Positions 28,153 through 36,457 of a stretch of DNA of 64,000 nucleotides are shown piece after piece (positions within the stretch are counted from its first letter, which is position 1; each line of letters starts with the position of its first letter). The notes under the pieces were generated by a model. The model saw only the letters and a list, made by a program, of their open reading frames with translations. It had not been told where the DNA came from and ran no database searches. The stretch is taken from NCBI RefSeq assembly GCF_008806375.1, contig NZ_WAAT01000037.1:62001-126000 (forward strand), written 5' to 3'. A program made the position numbers and the translations under genes. Origin of the DNA: Pseudotamlana haliotis. Lineage in GTDB: Bacteria > Bacteroidota > Bacteroidia > Flavobacteriales > Flavobacteriaceae.

Positions 28153-29181
28153 GCTTTTGTAGTCTGGGGCATAATCAAAGGCTTTTAAACCTTCAAAGGC
28201 AATGACATCCTCTAGTTTTTCAATAGTAAAATCATCTTGATTACAGGTTGGAACCATACTAAGTTCCCAAAGTCGTTTTGCTAAATATTCTTGTTCAAAT
28301 TGCCCGGGCGTAGGGATGAAAAAAGCTTTTTTATTGAGTTTCGCCAAATCCATCACCGTAGTATAGCCTGATCGTGATAGAATTAAAGCACTTTCGCTAA
28401 TGGTTTTTTCGAGCATGGCTGAAGTCATAAAATTGTAAATACTAATGTTTCCAAAACATTCCGTGGTTTGTTCTGCTTGCATTTGGCCTTTTACAAAAAC
28501 AACCTTACCCTGATAATTTTTAAGTTCAGCTAAGAGTTTTTCTTCTAAAAATGTACGCTGTGGTTCTGGACCTGAAAGTAGTACCAACAAATCATTCTTT
28601 ATTACAGCGTTGTTTGAGGTAAATCTGCTTAACGGACCAATATATTCTGTTGGAATGTCAAATGATTTTACGTGTCCTAATTTGCCACTTAAATTAATTT
28701 CACCAGGCACATCTGGTACCCAGCAAACATCAAACTTCTGAATAAATTTTTGATGCATTGTAGTGCTTAGCCATGAGGTGCTTCCGCTTAACACATAGAG
28801 TTGGTGTGTGATAAAAACTGAAGGTATTTTTTTATTTCTAACGCCCATGCGGTTGTCTGAGATGATACCTGCAATATCATGGTCTTCCAAGATCTTAGCG
28901 ATAGCTTTTTTTTCATTTTTTATGGCCTTTAAAAGTTTAGGCGAATCTTTAATAAGTTTCAACTTAAAGTTTTTCCCTTTTTTTGCATAGGTAACATTGT
29001 ATGAAGGGAGTTCTATAGAGGTTAAAGTTGGGAACTCCTTTTGTAATAGAGCTAAAGCATCGCCATCACTAGCAATAATAGGCATGTAGTTTTGAGCTAT
29101 TAAGGCGTGGATGATAGGGATGCATCGTGTAGCGTGACCTAGTCCCCAGTTTAGTGGTGCAACTAAAATTTGCTTCTTCAT
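28135..29181 (-). CDS. MurG-like glycosyltransferase
   Basis: The 348-residue protein resembles the GT-B glycosyltransferases of the MurG/GT28 neighbourhood (PF13528 type). It has MKKQILVAPLNWGLGHATRC, with the glycine-rich acceptor loop at about 12-19. ISDNRMGVRNKKIPSVFITHQLY is in the N-terminal half and SALILSRSGYTTVMDLAKL, with the nucleotide-sugar site, at about 265-283. It is not MurG itself, whose motifs differ. The likely acceptor is a lipid or cell-surface sugar; this is inference. It overlaps the kinase gene convergently. Confidence 0.85.
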   Translation of the reverse strand: MKKQILVAPLNWGLGHATRCIPIIHALIAQNYMPIIASDGDALALLQKEFPTLTSIELPSYNVTYAKKGKNFKLKLIKDSPKLLKAIKNEKKAIAKILEDHDIAGIISDNRMGVRNKKIPSVFITHQLYVLSGSTSWLSTTMHQKFIQKFDVCWVPDVPGEINLSGKLGHVKSFDIPTEYIGPLSRFTSNNAVIKNDLLVLLSGPEPQRTFLEEKLLAELKNYQGKVVFVKGQMQAEQTTECFGNISIYNFMTSAMLEKTISESALILSRSGYTTVMDLAKLNKKAFFIPTPGQFEQEYLAKRLWELSMVPTCNQDDFTIEKLEDVIAFEGLKAFDYAPDYKSLFSLF

Positions 29182-29402
29182 AGGTTGATGTTACATTTTC
29201 ATATTGCGGTAAGTTAAGTGCTTTTTATCGTTTACAGCAATGCTTGAATTAATTTTTTAGACAGGCTAAGTTCCTGTGAAAGTTTTGATAAAATCAAAGA
29301 TATAACTATGACCACTCTTTTATATTTCCTTAATTTTATCAAATCTATTTCAAATAATAATTAATTGTTAATTCATTGTTTTAAAATGGCTTAAGTATGT
29401 CT

Positions 29403-29410
29403 TACTTTTG
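29403..29410 (+). promoter_or_regulatory. Predicted -7 element of the trmB operon
   Basis: TACTTTTG matches TAnnTTTG, with a leader of about 45 bases before the TTG start of trmB. Confidence 0.5.
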
Positions 29411-29459
29411 CAAGCTATTATAGCGGTGAAATTAAATAATTATAAATAGTTAGTATACC

Positions 29460-30134
29460 TTGGGAAGTAAAAATAAACTTAAGCGTTTTAGAGAAAACGA
29501 AACATTTTCAAATGTGTTTCAGCCTACTAGAAGTGAACTTGTTGACTCAAAATTCAAGTATAGAGGGCAATGGAGAAAAGAGGTTTTTAAAAATGTTAAC
29601 CCCTTAGTTCTAGAGCTTGGCTGTGGTAAAGGTGAGTATTCGGTAGCTTTAGCTCAAAAATACCCTAATAAAAACTTTGTAGGTGTAGACATTAAAGGCG
29701 CGCGTTTCTGGCGTGGTGCTAAAACAGCGATTGAAGAGCATATTCCTAATGTAGCATTTTTACGTACGCAAATTGAGCTTATTGATCACGCTTTCGCGGA
29801 AGGCGAAGTTGATGAAATTTGGATTACTTTCCCTGATCCTCAAATAAAGTATAAACGTACCAAACACCGCATGACTAATGCCGTGTTTTTAGAGCGCTAT
29901 AAGAAAGTTTTAAAACCAGAAGGTGTGGTAAATCTAAAAACAGATAGTGAATTTATGCACGGTTACACCTTAGGATTATTGCATGGTGCCGGGCATGAGG
30001 TGCTTTATGCTAACCACAATGTCTACAAACAAGAGGGGAGTCCTGAAGAAGTGACTTCAATTCAAACGTATTACGAGTCTCAGTATTTAGAGCAAAACAA
30101 ACCGATTACTTATATCCGATTTAAAATTAAGTAA
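29460..30134 (+). CDS. trmB: tRNA (guanine-N7)-methyltransferase
   Basis: This 224-residue SAM-dependent enzyme makes m7G46 in tRNA. The SAM motif is VLELGCGKGEYSVALAQKYP (about 49-68). The family signature VDEIWITFPDPQIKYKRTKHR is at about 116-136, with the C-terminal TSIQTYYESQYL. The start is TTG, because the family N-terminus (GSKNKLKRFRENETF) begins exactly there and no ATG is available. LysE begins 2 bases after the stop and an alkyltransferase-like gene follows, forming a tight operon. Confidence 0.95.
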   Translation: MGSKNKLKRFRENETFSNVFQPTRSELVDSKFKYRGQWRKEVFKNVNPLVLELGCGKGEYSVALAQKYPNKNFVGVDIKGARFWRGAKTAIEEHIPNVAFLRTQIELIDHAFAEGEVDEIWITFPDPQIKYKRTKHRMTNAVFLERYKKVLKPEGVVNLKTDSEFMHGYTLGLLHGAGHEVLYANHNVYKQEGSPEEVTSIQTYYESQYLEQNKPITYIRFKIK

Positions 30135-30136
30135 TT

Positions 30137-30766
30137 GTGGGGGATGCTGTTATTTTTTTATTGGGCTTTGTCTTTGCTATGTTAGCGGTTGTGCCGCCAG
30201 GATTACTGAATATGACAGCAGCAAAAATCAGCTTAAATGAGGGACATGTTCGTGGTATTATGTTTGCTATGGGAGCTTGCTTGGTGGTGCTTTTCCAAAC
30301 TTATATCGCTACACTTTTAGCACGTTATTTAAGTGAAAATCCCGACGTTGTTGATGTGCTAAGACAGGTAGCAGCAGGTATTTTTATAATAATTACGATA
30401 TATTTTTTATTTATAGCCAAAGGAACCCCTAAAAAGCAGGTAGATCCCAAAATAAAAAGTAAACATAGTCGCTTTTTTCAAGGTATGTTTATGTCTGTTT
30501 TAAATGTTTTTCCTGTGCCTTTTCAGTCTTATATGACGGTAACTTTGTCATCATATGGCCTTATGGATTTTGAACCCATAAGCATTATATCTTATGTATC
30601 GGGCGCTGTAATAGGGTCTTTTGTGGTGCTATACGCCTATATTTTCTTCTTTGAAAAAATAAAAGGAAAAACCATAACCTCGCAAAAAAATATGAACCTG
30701 ATCATAGGAGGCATCACTGGAGTTATTTCGGTAGTCACACTGCTAAATATTTATTTTAGAAGTTAA
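30137..30766 (+). CDS. LysE family translocator
   Basis: The 209-residue inner-membrane protein has six hydrophobic segments. It carries the LysE opening FAMLAVVPPGLLNMTAAKISL (positions about 14-34), where the GP/PG motif after the first helix is typical. A charged loop (KGTPKKQVDPKIKSKHSRF) lies between helices 3 and 4. The family exports amino acids or related small molecules; the substrate is not evident. The start is GTG. It overlaps the next gene by one base (TAATG). Confidence 0.85.
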   Translation: MGDAVIFLLGFVFAMLAVVPPGLLNMTAAKISLNEGHVRGIMFAMGACLVVLFQTYIATLLARYLSENPDVVDVLRQVAAGIFIIITIYFLFIAKGTPKKQVDPKIKSKHSRFFQGMFMSVLNVFPVPFQSYMTVTLSSYGLMDFEPISIISYVSGAVIGSFVVLYAYIFFFEKIKGKTITSQKNMNLIIGGITGVISVVTLLNIYFRS

Positions 30767-31098
30767 TGAAGCCGGAAACACTCAATTTTTTCGAACGTGT
30801 GTATGAAGTTGCTAAAAAAATCCCCTACGGAAGGGTAACAAGTTACGGAGCAATTGCTGTGTATCTAGGCGCTCAGCGCGGAGCAAGAATGGTTGGGTAC
30901 GCTATGAATAATGCGCACGGGAAAGACGTACCTGCACACCGTGTTGTGAACCGAAAAGGGTTGCTAACGGGCAAGCATCATTTTGAAGGCACCAATTTAA
31001 TGCAACAGCTTCTAGAGAATGAAGGTGTTGAGGTTGTTGAAAACCAAATTCAGAATTTTGATGATGTCTTTTGGAGTCCTTCTGAAGCATTACATTAA
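30766..31098 (+). CDS. Alkyltransferase-like protein (MGMT fold, catalytic Cys replaced by Ala)
   Basis: The 110-residue protein is the DNA-binding domain of the O6-alkylguanine-DNA alkyltransferase family. It has VYEVAKKIPYGRVTSYGAIA and GARMVGYAMNNA, the helix-turn-helix and the arginine finger. The active-site motif PCHRV is PAHRV here (about residues 57-61), so it cannot transfer alkyl groups. Such ATL proteins bind O6-alkylguanine lesions and hand them to nucleotide excision repair. It is the third gene of the trmB operon. Confidence 0.92.
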   Translation: MKPETLNFFERVYEVAKKIPYGRVTSYGAIAVYLGAQRGARMVGYAMNNAHGKDVPAHRVVNRKGLLTGKHHFEGTNLMQQLLENEGVEVVENQIQNFDDVFWSPSEALH

Positions 31099-31102
31099 AT
31101 TT

Positions 31103-31501
31103 TTAGCTTGATTTTAAATTAGGCGTAATTGAAAGTGATTTTTTCTTTCGCGCTGAAACATTCAGAATTTTATCTAAAAGGTCAATTTCATTCTTAAAGA
31201 GCGTCTTTTTTAATGCCTGCATTTCATTTTCCATCTGCTTTTTTATAATTTTCTTCAGATTACTAGTGAAGGACAAATTGAAAGTCTTTTTGTAAAGGTA
31301 AACGTGATTTGCGAGTATTATTTCATCATCGGCAATACAGATTGAAACTTGATTTTTTTCATCCAATAGATAGTATTCATCAGAAATTGGAGAAATTAAT
31401 TTTTTAATAGATGAGTCTTCCGAATAGTTCTTTATAATATCAATTATGAATTTACAATCTTCTCGGGTCGCCTTACTGTCAAATTTAAACATCTTAAACA
31501 T
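31103..31501 (-). CDS. Hypothetical protein
   Basis: The 132-residue frame is rich in Lys, Ile and Asp, has no signal peptide or membrane helix, and ends in a basic tail (SARKKKSLSITPNLKSS). Its middle reads like a small mixed alpha/beta fold (DEKNQVSICIADDEIILANH) followed by helices. I do not recognise a family. It is convergent with the alkyltransferase-like gene (4-base gap). The codon use looks like that of its neighbours, which supports a real gene. ATG 31492 is an alternative start. Confidence 0.6.
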   Translation of the reverse strand: MFKMFKFDSKATREDCKFIIDIIKNYSEDSSIKKLISPISDEYYLLDEKNQVSICIADDEIILANHVYLYKKTFNLSFTSNLKKIIKKQMENEMQALKKTLFKNEIDLLDKILNVSARKKKSLSITPNLKSS

Positions 31502-31924
31502 AATGAGTTATATTAAACTGTTATTATGTAGGTGTCTTAGACTTAAAAAGTCTATGCTAATATCAATAACTTCAACATACGATTAGGGAGAATATTGAAA
31601 ACATGCTATTGTACTAGATTGAGCCTTACTAAGATACGAAATTTCAGCAAGAAATATGTTATGCGTACATAAAAAAAAGGTTTCTTCAATGTTTTACGAT
31701 ATACGACTTTTTTGAGCCGATGAAATTCACATGTTGTAAGTTGAATAAGCCTAAAAAGGGCCTGATTTATCAGCTTTTTGTCTTTCTTTTTGGTGGTTTC
31801 TTTAAAAAATTGAGACCCGTTTATAGTAATTTGAATATAAAAAACACTGCTTTATAACATTACTGCTATGTTAATTATAAGCAAATCTTATAGAAGCCGG
31901 TTTCCGTCTTAACGCATTATTAAT
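31502..31924. other. Intergenic region upstream of the Mrp ATPase gene
   Basis: No frame of useful length is seen. The region contains a terminator-like hairpin (31753-31779) and an imperfect stem at 31849-31882 (ATAACAT/ATGTTA). It may hold a small RNA or a long leader, but no promoter consensus could be matched to the hairpin. Confidence 0.4.
31753..31779. terminator. Terminator-like hairpin in a long intergenic region
   Basis: CTGAT pairs with ATCAG over a 2-nt loop, and the flanking AAAAAG and CTTTTT pair outside a 3-base bulge. No gene ends nearby on the plus strand, so its transcript is unknown. Confidence 0.35.
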
Positions 31925-31932
31925 TATCTTTG
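31925..31932 (+). promoter_or_regulatory. Predicted -7 element of the Mrp-NifU operon
   Basis: TATCTTTG matches TAnnTTTG in the common flavobacterial context TATCTTTGCA, 22 bases before the ATG. Confidence 0.6.
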
Positions 31933-31954
31933 CACCTAGAATTAAACGCAATAG

Positions 31955-33091
31955 ATGAAGCTTAATAAAAAAGATATATTAACCGCACTTGAAAGTATTA
32001 CAGTTCCTGGTGAAGGACAAAATATGGTGGAAAGTGGAGCGGTTAAAAACGTAGTGACTTTTGGTGATGAAGTTATCGTTGAAATAACCATCAACAACCC
32101 GAGTTTACAAGCAAAAAAACGTACTGAAGTCGATATTTTGAAAACCATCCATGAGAAGGTTTACGAAAAGGCTAAAATTACGGTAAACGTTAAAGTAGAT
32201 GCGCCTGAAAAACCAAAAGCAAATGTAATCAAAGGGAAGCCAGTACCTGGAATTAATAATATTATTGCTGTAGCATCAGGAAAAGGTGGTGTAGGGAAAT
32301 CTACGGTAACGGCAAATTTAGCGGTGTCTTTAGCTAAGATGGGGTTTAAAGTAGGGGTTCTAGATGCCGATATTTACGGGCCATCTATTCCAATTATGTT
32401 TGATGTGGTAGCAGAGAAACCTTTAGCAGTTAATGTGGAAGGGAAATCTAAAATGAAGCCTATCGAAAACTACGGTGTTAAAGTTTTATCTATCGGTTTT
32501 TTCACCCAACCTAACCAAGCGGTGGTTTGGAGAGGGCCTATGGCAGCTAAGGCTTTAAATCAGATGATTTTTGATGCCCATTGGGGAGAATTAGATTTCT
32601 TATTATTAGACTTGCCTCCTGGAACGGGTGATATTCATTTAAGTATCATGCAATCGCTTCCTATCACGGGGTCGGTTATTGTTAGTACCCCGCAGAATGT
32701 GGCTTTAGCAGATGCTAAAAAAGGTGTAGCGATGTTTCAACAAGAGAGTATCAATGTGCCTGTATTAGGATTGATTGAAAATATGGCGTACTTTACACCG
32801 GCAGAATTACCAGATAATAAGTATTTTATCTTTGGAAAGGAAGGTGCTAAAAATTTGGCTTTAGATTTAAAAGTACCATTCTTAGGTGAAATTCCGTTAG
32901 TACAAAGTATTAGAGAAGCAGGTGATATTGGTCGTCCAGCAGCTTTGCAAACTGATACCCCTTTAGAAAAAGCATTTGAGAAAATTACTCAGAATGTGGT
33001 TCAAGAAGTTGTTAAAAGAAATGATGATTTACCGCCTACAGAGGCTATAAAAATAACAACAATGGCTGGTTGTTCAGCGGTTAAAAAATAA
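31955..33091 (+). CDS. Mrp/NBP35 iron-sulfur cluster carrier ATPase
   Basis: The 378-residue cytoplasmic protein has an N-terminal MIP18/DUF59 domain (about 1-85). The P-loop ATPase of the ApbC/Mrp type follows, with the deviant Walker A ASGKGGVGKSTVTANLA at about 107-123, GVLDADIYGPSIP at about 133-145, and LLLDLPPGTGDIHLS. It carries and transfers [4Fe-4S] clusters to apo-enzymes. Instead of a CxxC pair near the end it has MAGCSAVKK, with a single terminal Cys. The NifU-like gene begins 3 bases later. Confidence 0.93.
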   Translation: MKLNKKDILTALESITVPGEGQNMVESGAVKNVVTFGDEVIVEITINNPSLQAKKRTEVDILKTIHEKVYEKAKITVNVKVDAPEKPKANVIKGKPVPGINNIIAVASGKGGVGKSTVTANLAVSLAKMGFKVGVLDADIYGPSIPIMFDVVAEKPLAVNVEGKSKMKPIENYGVKVLSIGFFTQPNQAVVWRGPMAAKALNQMIFDAHWGELDFLLLDLPPGTGDIHLSIMQSLPITGSVIVSTPQNVALADAKKGVAMFQQESINVPVLGLIENMAYFTPAELPDNKYFIFGKEGAKNLALDLKVPFLGEIPLVQSIREAGDIGRPAALQTDTPLEKAFEKITQNVVQEVVKRNDDLPPTEAIKITTMAGCSAVKK

Positions 33092-33094
33092 AAT

Positions 33095-33337
33095 ATGACA
33101 TCAGAAGAGTTAAAAATTAATGTTGAAAAAGCACTCGAAGAGATTCGTCCTTTTTTACAAAGTGATGGCGGTGATATATCATTGCTTTCAATTGAAGATG
33201 ATAGTGTGGTTAAAGTGCGTTTAGAAGGTGCTTGTGTTGGGTGTAGTGTGAATCAAATGACACTTAAATCTGGTGTAGAAATGACCATTAAGAAATATGC
33301 CCCTCAAATTGAGCAGGTTATTAATATAGAAGGTTAG
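33095..33337 (+). CDS. NifU C-terminal domain iron-sulfur scaffold protein
   Basis: The 80-residue protein is a stand-alone NifU C-terminal (Nfu) domain. ALEEIRPFLQSDGGDISLLS is the family opening and GACVGCSVNQMTLKSGVE holds the cluster-binding CxxC at about 49-52. It binds a [4Fe-4S] cluster at a dimer interface for delivery to clients. It follows the Mrp ATPase gene by 3 bases, and the two proteins are expected to cooperate in iron-sulfur cluster maturation. Confidence 0.93.
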   Translation: MTSEELKINVEKALEEIRPFLQSDGGDISLLSIEDDSVVKVRLEGACVGCSVNQMTLKSGVEMTIKKYAPQIEQVINIEG

Positions 33338-33485
33338 TTTAAAGAATAACTGTAAAAGTTATATTTAAATTGTGACTTCAATGCAAAAGGGTTTCTAAAA
33401 AATATAGAATTTTAAAAATTTAATATTTTTTAGAAACTTTTTTTAATTAGGGTCTTAAAATTTATTAAAATCAAGGTACTTCGTT

Positions 33486-33493
33486 TAAATTTG
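33486..33493 (+). promoter_or_regulatory. Predicted -7 element of the ferredoxin gene
   Basis: TAAATTTG matches TAnnTTTG and lies about 50 bases before the ferredoxin ATG. Confidence 0.5.
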
Positions 33494-33543
33494 TGTCATT
33501 AAAAAATTAAGGAGCTTAAGTTAAAGCGAATAAAAATTAAGTG

Positions 33544-33873
33544 ATGGAAGATATTAATATCAAAATAACAGATAGAGATGGCGTAACACACGAGATTGTT
33601 GCCCCAACAGATATGGCAATGAATCTTATGGAGGTGGTAAGGTCTTATGAATTAGCACCTGAAGGAACTATTGGTGTTTGTGGTGGTATGGCGATGTGTG
33701 CCTCTTGTCAGTGTTACGTTCTTAGCGATACAGACTTGCCTGAAATGGGAGATGATGAAGAAGCGATGCTTTCAGAAGCTTTTGATGTTAAAGATAACAG
33801 CCGCTTAGGTTGTCAAATTCAAATGACACCAGAAATGGAAGGTCTTGAGGTTGAATTAGCTCCAGAAAGTTAA
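33544..33873 (+). CDS. Adrenodoxin-type 2Fe-2S ferredoxin
   Basis: The 109-residue protein binds a [2Fe-2S] cluster through CGGMAMCASCQC (the C-x5-C-x2-C pattern of adrenodoxins), with the fourth ligand in SRLGCQIQM. The beta-grasp fold starts with NIKITDRDGVTHEIVAP. Such ferredoxins feed electrons to oxygenases or to iron-sulfur assembly. Its place after the Mrp-NifU pair fits the latter. A GTG at 33541 directly before the ATG is an equally possible start. Confidence 0.93.
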   Translation: MEDINIKITDRDGVTHEIVAPTDMAMNLMEVVRSYELAPEGTIGVCGGMAMCASCQCYVLSDTDLPEMGDDEEAMLSEAFDVKDNSRLGCQIQMTPEMEGLEVELAPES

Positions 33874-33917
33874 TAGTTATTGAGTAGCAAAAGTCGGAAG
33901 TTTAGTCCTACATATAG

Positions 33918-33956
33918 GTATAGAAAAGCCCCTAATTTATAGGGGCTTTTCTATAC
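33918..33956. terminator. Bidirectional terminator between ferredoxin and lipoprotein genes
   Basis: A 17-bp perfect stem (33918-33934 with 33940-33956) carries AAAA/TTTT inside it. It lies between convergent genes. Confidence 0.85.
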
Positions 33957-33978
33957 TTAAAATTAATTGATTTAAGGC

Positions 33979-34416
33979 TTATTTTGTAGAGATCTTTAAG
34001 TTTGGATCAATTTTAGTAAGTGAATCTTCTAGTTTTTTAACACTAGCCTCAACTTCATCTTGGTGACCTGAAAAAGTCTTAGATCCAGTAAGTACTTTTC
34101 CCATTACGGTATAAGAGTACACTACTTCAACAGTTTCAGTATCTTTAACATCGCCGTTAGAACCGTCTTCTGTTAACTCTACATTGTCAGTTGAACCTCC
34201 TGAAACTTTAGTTGATCCAGTTGCTGGTGTAGCTTCAGCCTCAGTCTCAGTGTCTTCAGTAGCTTCTTCTACGACAACTTCTTCCTCTACAACAACAACT
34301 TCTTCAGTCGTGTCTTCTGATGACGATGCTTCGTCAGCTTTTGCATTATCTTTACAAGATGTAAAAGAAACAAGTAAAGCTGCAAGCGCTAAAGAACTTA
34401 AAAATGATTTTTTCAT
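33979..34416 (-). CDS. Acidic low-complexity lipoprotein
   Basis: The 145-residue protein has a lipoprotein signal (SSLALAALLVSFTSCKD, Cys about residue 21). A long Glu/Val/Thr-rich stretch follows at about 28-65 (TTEEVVVVEEEVVVEEATED), then a folded C-terminal part (VEVVYSYTVMGKVLTGSKTF). The latter may be a small beta domain with a helix ending in a DPNLKIST tail. I do not recognise a family. The acidic tract could act as a spacer or bind cations; that is inference. Confidence 0.75.
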   Translation of the reverse strand: MKKSFLSSLALAALLVSFTSCKDNAKADEASSSEDTTEEVVVVEEEVVVEEATEDTETEAEATPATGSTKVSGGSTDNVELTEDGSNGDVKDTETVEVVYSYTVMGKVLTGSKTFSGHQDEVEASVKKLEDSLTKIDPNLKISTK

Positions 34417-34636
34417 GATTTTGGATTTTGTATTAATGAATTGATTATTAGTTATGACGAATTTAACAACTTTTTAGGATATACTACGCACTTGTATGTG
34501 TTTTTTTGCGAGTAAAAGCAATAAAATCCCATAGCTGGGGCTTGTCCTTACACGTCTTTATGTTTGTCTAAAGTGGATATATTGTTTGTTTAAAACAAGT
34601 GTATTATGGCTGTTGTAAGCTAAATACTTAGATTTT

Positions 34637-34909
34637 TTATTCTAAATCTTTTTTTACTTTATCAGAAGTTTCTTCTATAGCGTCTTCTGTGGCATCAGCT
34701 GCATTTTTTATAGCATCTCCTGTAGCATCTACGGCATTTTCAACAGCTTCCTTCGTGGCATCAGCTGCATCCTCAATCGCTTCCTCAGTTTTGTCTGCAG
34801 ACTCGTGTATGGCGTCATTAGCAGAATCAGCTTTCTTAGAATCTCTACATGATGTGAAACTTAAACTTAAAATGATAACTAAAACGGTGTTTAAAATTAC
34901 TTTTTTCAT
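34637..34909 (-). CDS. Small lipoprotein with Ala/Glu/Asp helical repeats
   Basis: The 90-residue product has a lipobox (SLSFTSCRDSKKAD, Cys at about 21) and then near-repeats of about 11 residues built on the pattern DAxxATxEAxENA (for example EDAADATKEAVENAVDATGD). These should form one long amphipathic helix, similar in style to LEA-like or Lpp-like lipoproteins. The signal peptide is closely related to that of the acidic lipoprotein at 33979, which suggests paralogy or shared export. Function unknown. Confidence 0.75.
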   Translation of the reverse strand: MKKVILNTVLVIILSLSFTSCRDSKKADSANDAIHESADKTEEAIEDAADATKEAVENAVDATGDAIKNAADATEDAIEETSDKVKKDLE

Positions 34910-34987
34910 TTTTACTGGTTTTGATGTTATTTATTAGTTTTAATGTAATTAATCATACTTGACATTACGTTATCAACGTATTAAACG

Positions 34988-36232
34988 CTATAATATACGT
35001 AGATAATTTAAAACTTGGACTACGGCACCTGTATTCTTTTTAATGAAAGCCTCGTTTTTATGACCGGCTTCAAGCCGAATATCCTTATTTGAAATGAGTT
35101 TGCCAAGGATCTCATTAAAAGCTTTTTGATTGGAAATTGAGAACATCCCACCATGGTCGATAAGGGCTTTCGCTTCTGGAAATTTGTCAAAGTGATTGCC
35201 TATAATTATAGGTATGCCAAAAACAGCTGGTTCCAAGGTATTGTGTAGTCCCGTTGATCCTAGAGCACCTCCTACATAAGCAATATCAGCATAACTGTAA
35301 ATCTTTGTCAGGAGACCTATGGTGTTTACAATAAATACTTTGGCTTCAGATAATTTGTGATTTTCCATTTCTGAAAATAAAACTGTAGGCACTTGAAGCT
35401 GCCTTTGAAGTTGCTCTATTTTTTCAGCCTTCATTTGATGTGGAGCAATGATGAATTTTAAATCTTTATCAGCTTGCTCATTAATGAAATTAATTAACAT
35501 AGATTCTCCTTCCGACCAAGTGCTTCCGGCAATAATACATAACTTTTGATCTTTAAATTCTGCAATAAAATCTAAGGTGTTGTCTATGTCTAGCTGACTG
35601 GTCACACGATCGTAACGGGTGTCCCCAGAAACGGTGACCTTGTCGTAGTTTATACTGTTTAATAATGCTTTAGAACTTTCGTTTTGGGTGAAAATATGTT
35701 CAAAAGCAAATAATGCTTCACGAAGTGGTTTGCCATACCATTTAAAAAATGATTGATTTTCTCTAAAAGCAGCTGATATTAAAATGGCACGTTGCTTCCT
35801 TTTTTTGAGTTCCTTTAAAAATACAGGCCAAATATCATACTTCACAAAAATGGTGAGTTCTGGATTGACAATGTCTAAAAATCGCTTAGCGTTATTTTTG
35901 GTGTCTAATGGGAGGTATACCACCACATCGGCAATGGCGGTGTTTTTTCTGATCTCATAACCAGAAGGGGAAAAGAAGCTCAAAACAATTTTATGTGTTT
36001 TGTAATGGGTTCTAAGCGCTTTGAAAACTGGAAGTCCCTGTTCGTATTCACCTAATGAAGCGCAGTGAAACCAAAGGGTTTTGTCTGATGGTTTGATTTG
36101 CTTTTCTAGGATATTAAAGGTGTTTTTTCGGCCTTCAACCCCTTTTCTGAGTTTATCATTCATTAAAGCGCCACCATGTAGAGCGGCATCAGTAAGTTGT
36201 ATTCCTATGTTGTAAATTAAGCCCACTATCAT
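34988..36232 (-). CDS. waaA: 3-deoxy-D-manno-octulosonic acid (Kdo) transferase
   Basis: The 414-residue GT30 enzyme transfers Kdo from CMP-Kdo to lipid A precursors at the inner membrane. Markers are an N-terminal membrane anchor (IVGLIYNIGIQLTDAAL), the acceptor motif WFHCASLGEYEQG at about 53-65, LPLDTKNNAKRFL, and the C-terminal sugar-nucleotide region AYVGGALGSTGLHNTLEPAVFG at about 325-346. Length matches KdtA. It is divergent from the aminotransferase-galE pair. Confidence 0.95.
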   Translation of the reverse strand: MIVGLIYNIGIQLTDAALHGGALMNDKLRKGVEGRKNTFNILEKQIKPSDKTLWFHCASLGEYEQGLPVFKALRTHYKTHKIVLSFFSPSGYEIRKNTAIADVVVYLPLDTKNNAKRFLDIVNPELTIFVKYDIWPVFLKELKKRKQRAILISAAFRENQSFFKWYGKPLREALFAFEHIFTQNESSKALLNSINYDKVTVSGDTRYDRVTSQLDIDNTLDFIAEFKDQKLCIIAGSTWSEGESMLINFINEQADKDLKFIIAPHQMKAEKIEQLQRQLQVPTVLFSEMENHKLSEAKVFIVNTIGLLTKIYSYADIAYVGGALGSTGLHNTLEPAVFGIPIIIGNHFDKFPEAKALIDHGGMFSISNQKAFNEILGKLISNKDIRLEAGHKNEAFIKKNTGAVVQVLNYLRIL

Positions 36233-36368
36233 TTCTTTATGCTAAAATACGTTTCTTTTAAAATAATTCAGAAGTTATATTTTTAATTGTTGTTAGGAGA
36301 TGAGGTTCTGTTATAAAAATCACCTTATTATTCCTAAGACTTTGATGCTTAAACAGCAATCATTTTTG

Positions 36369-36376
36369 TAAATTTG
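36369..36376 (+). promoter_or_regulatory. Predicted -7 element of the aminotransferase-galE operon
   Basis: TAAATTTG matches TAnnTTTG; the ATG is 81 bases downstream, leaving a longer leader than usual here. Confidence 0.45.
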
Positions 36377-36457
36377 TTGGTTGTGAAGCCGATTAGGGCT
36401 TATTTAAAATTTGTCTTTGCTATAGTGTTTTATAGTAGGCATTAATCTTTTTTTTAG

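Noticed and set aside
34184-34444. Ser/Val/Thr-rich 86-residue plus-strand frame
   Set aside because: It is the antisense shadow of the acidic lipoprotein, whose biased codons keep the opposite strand open.
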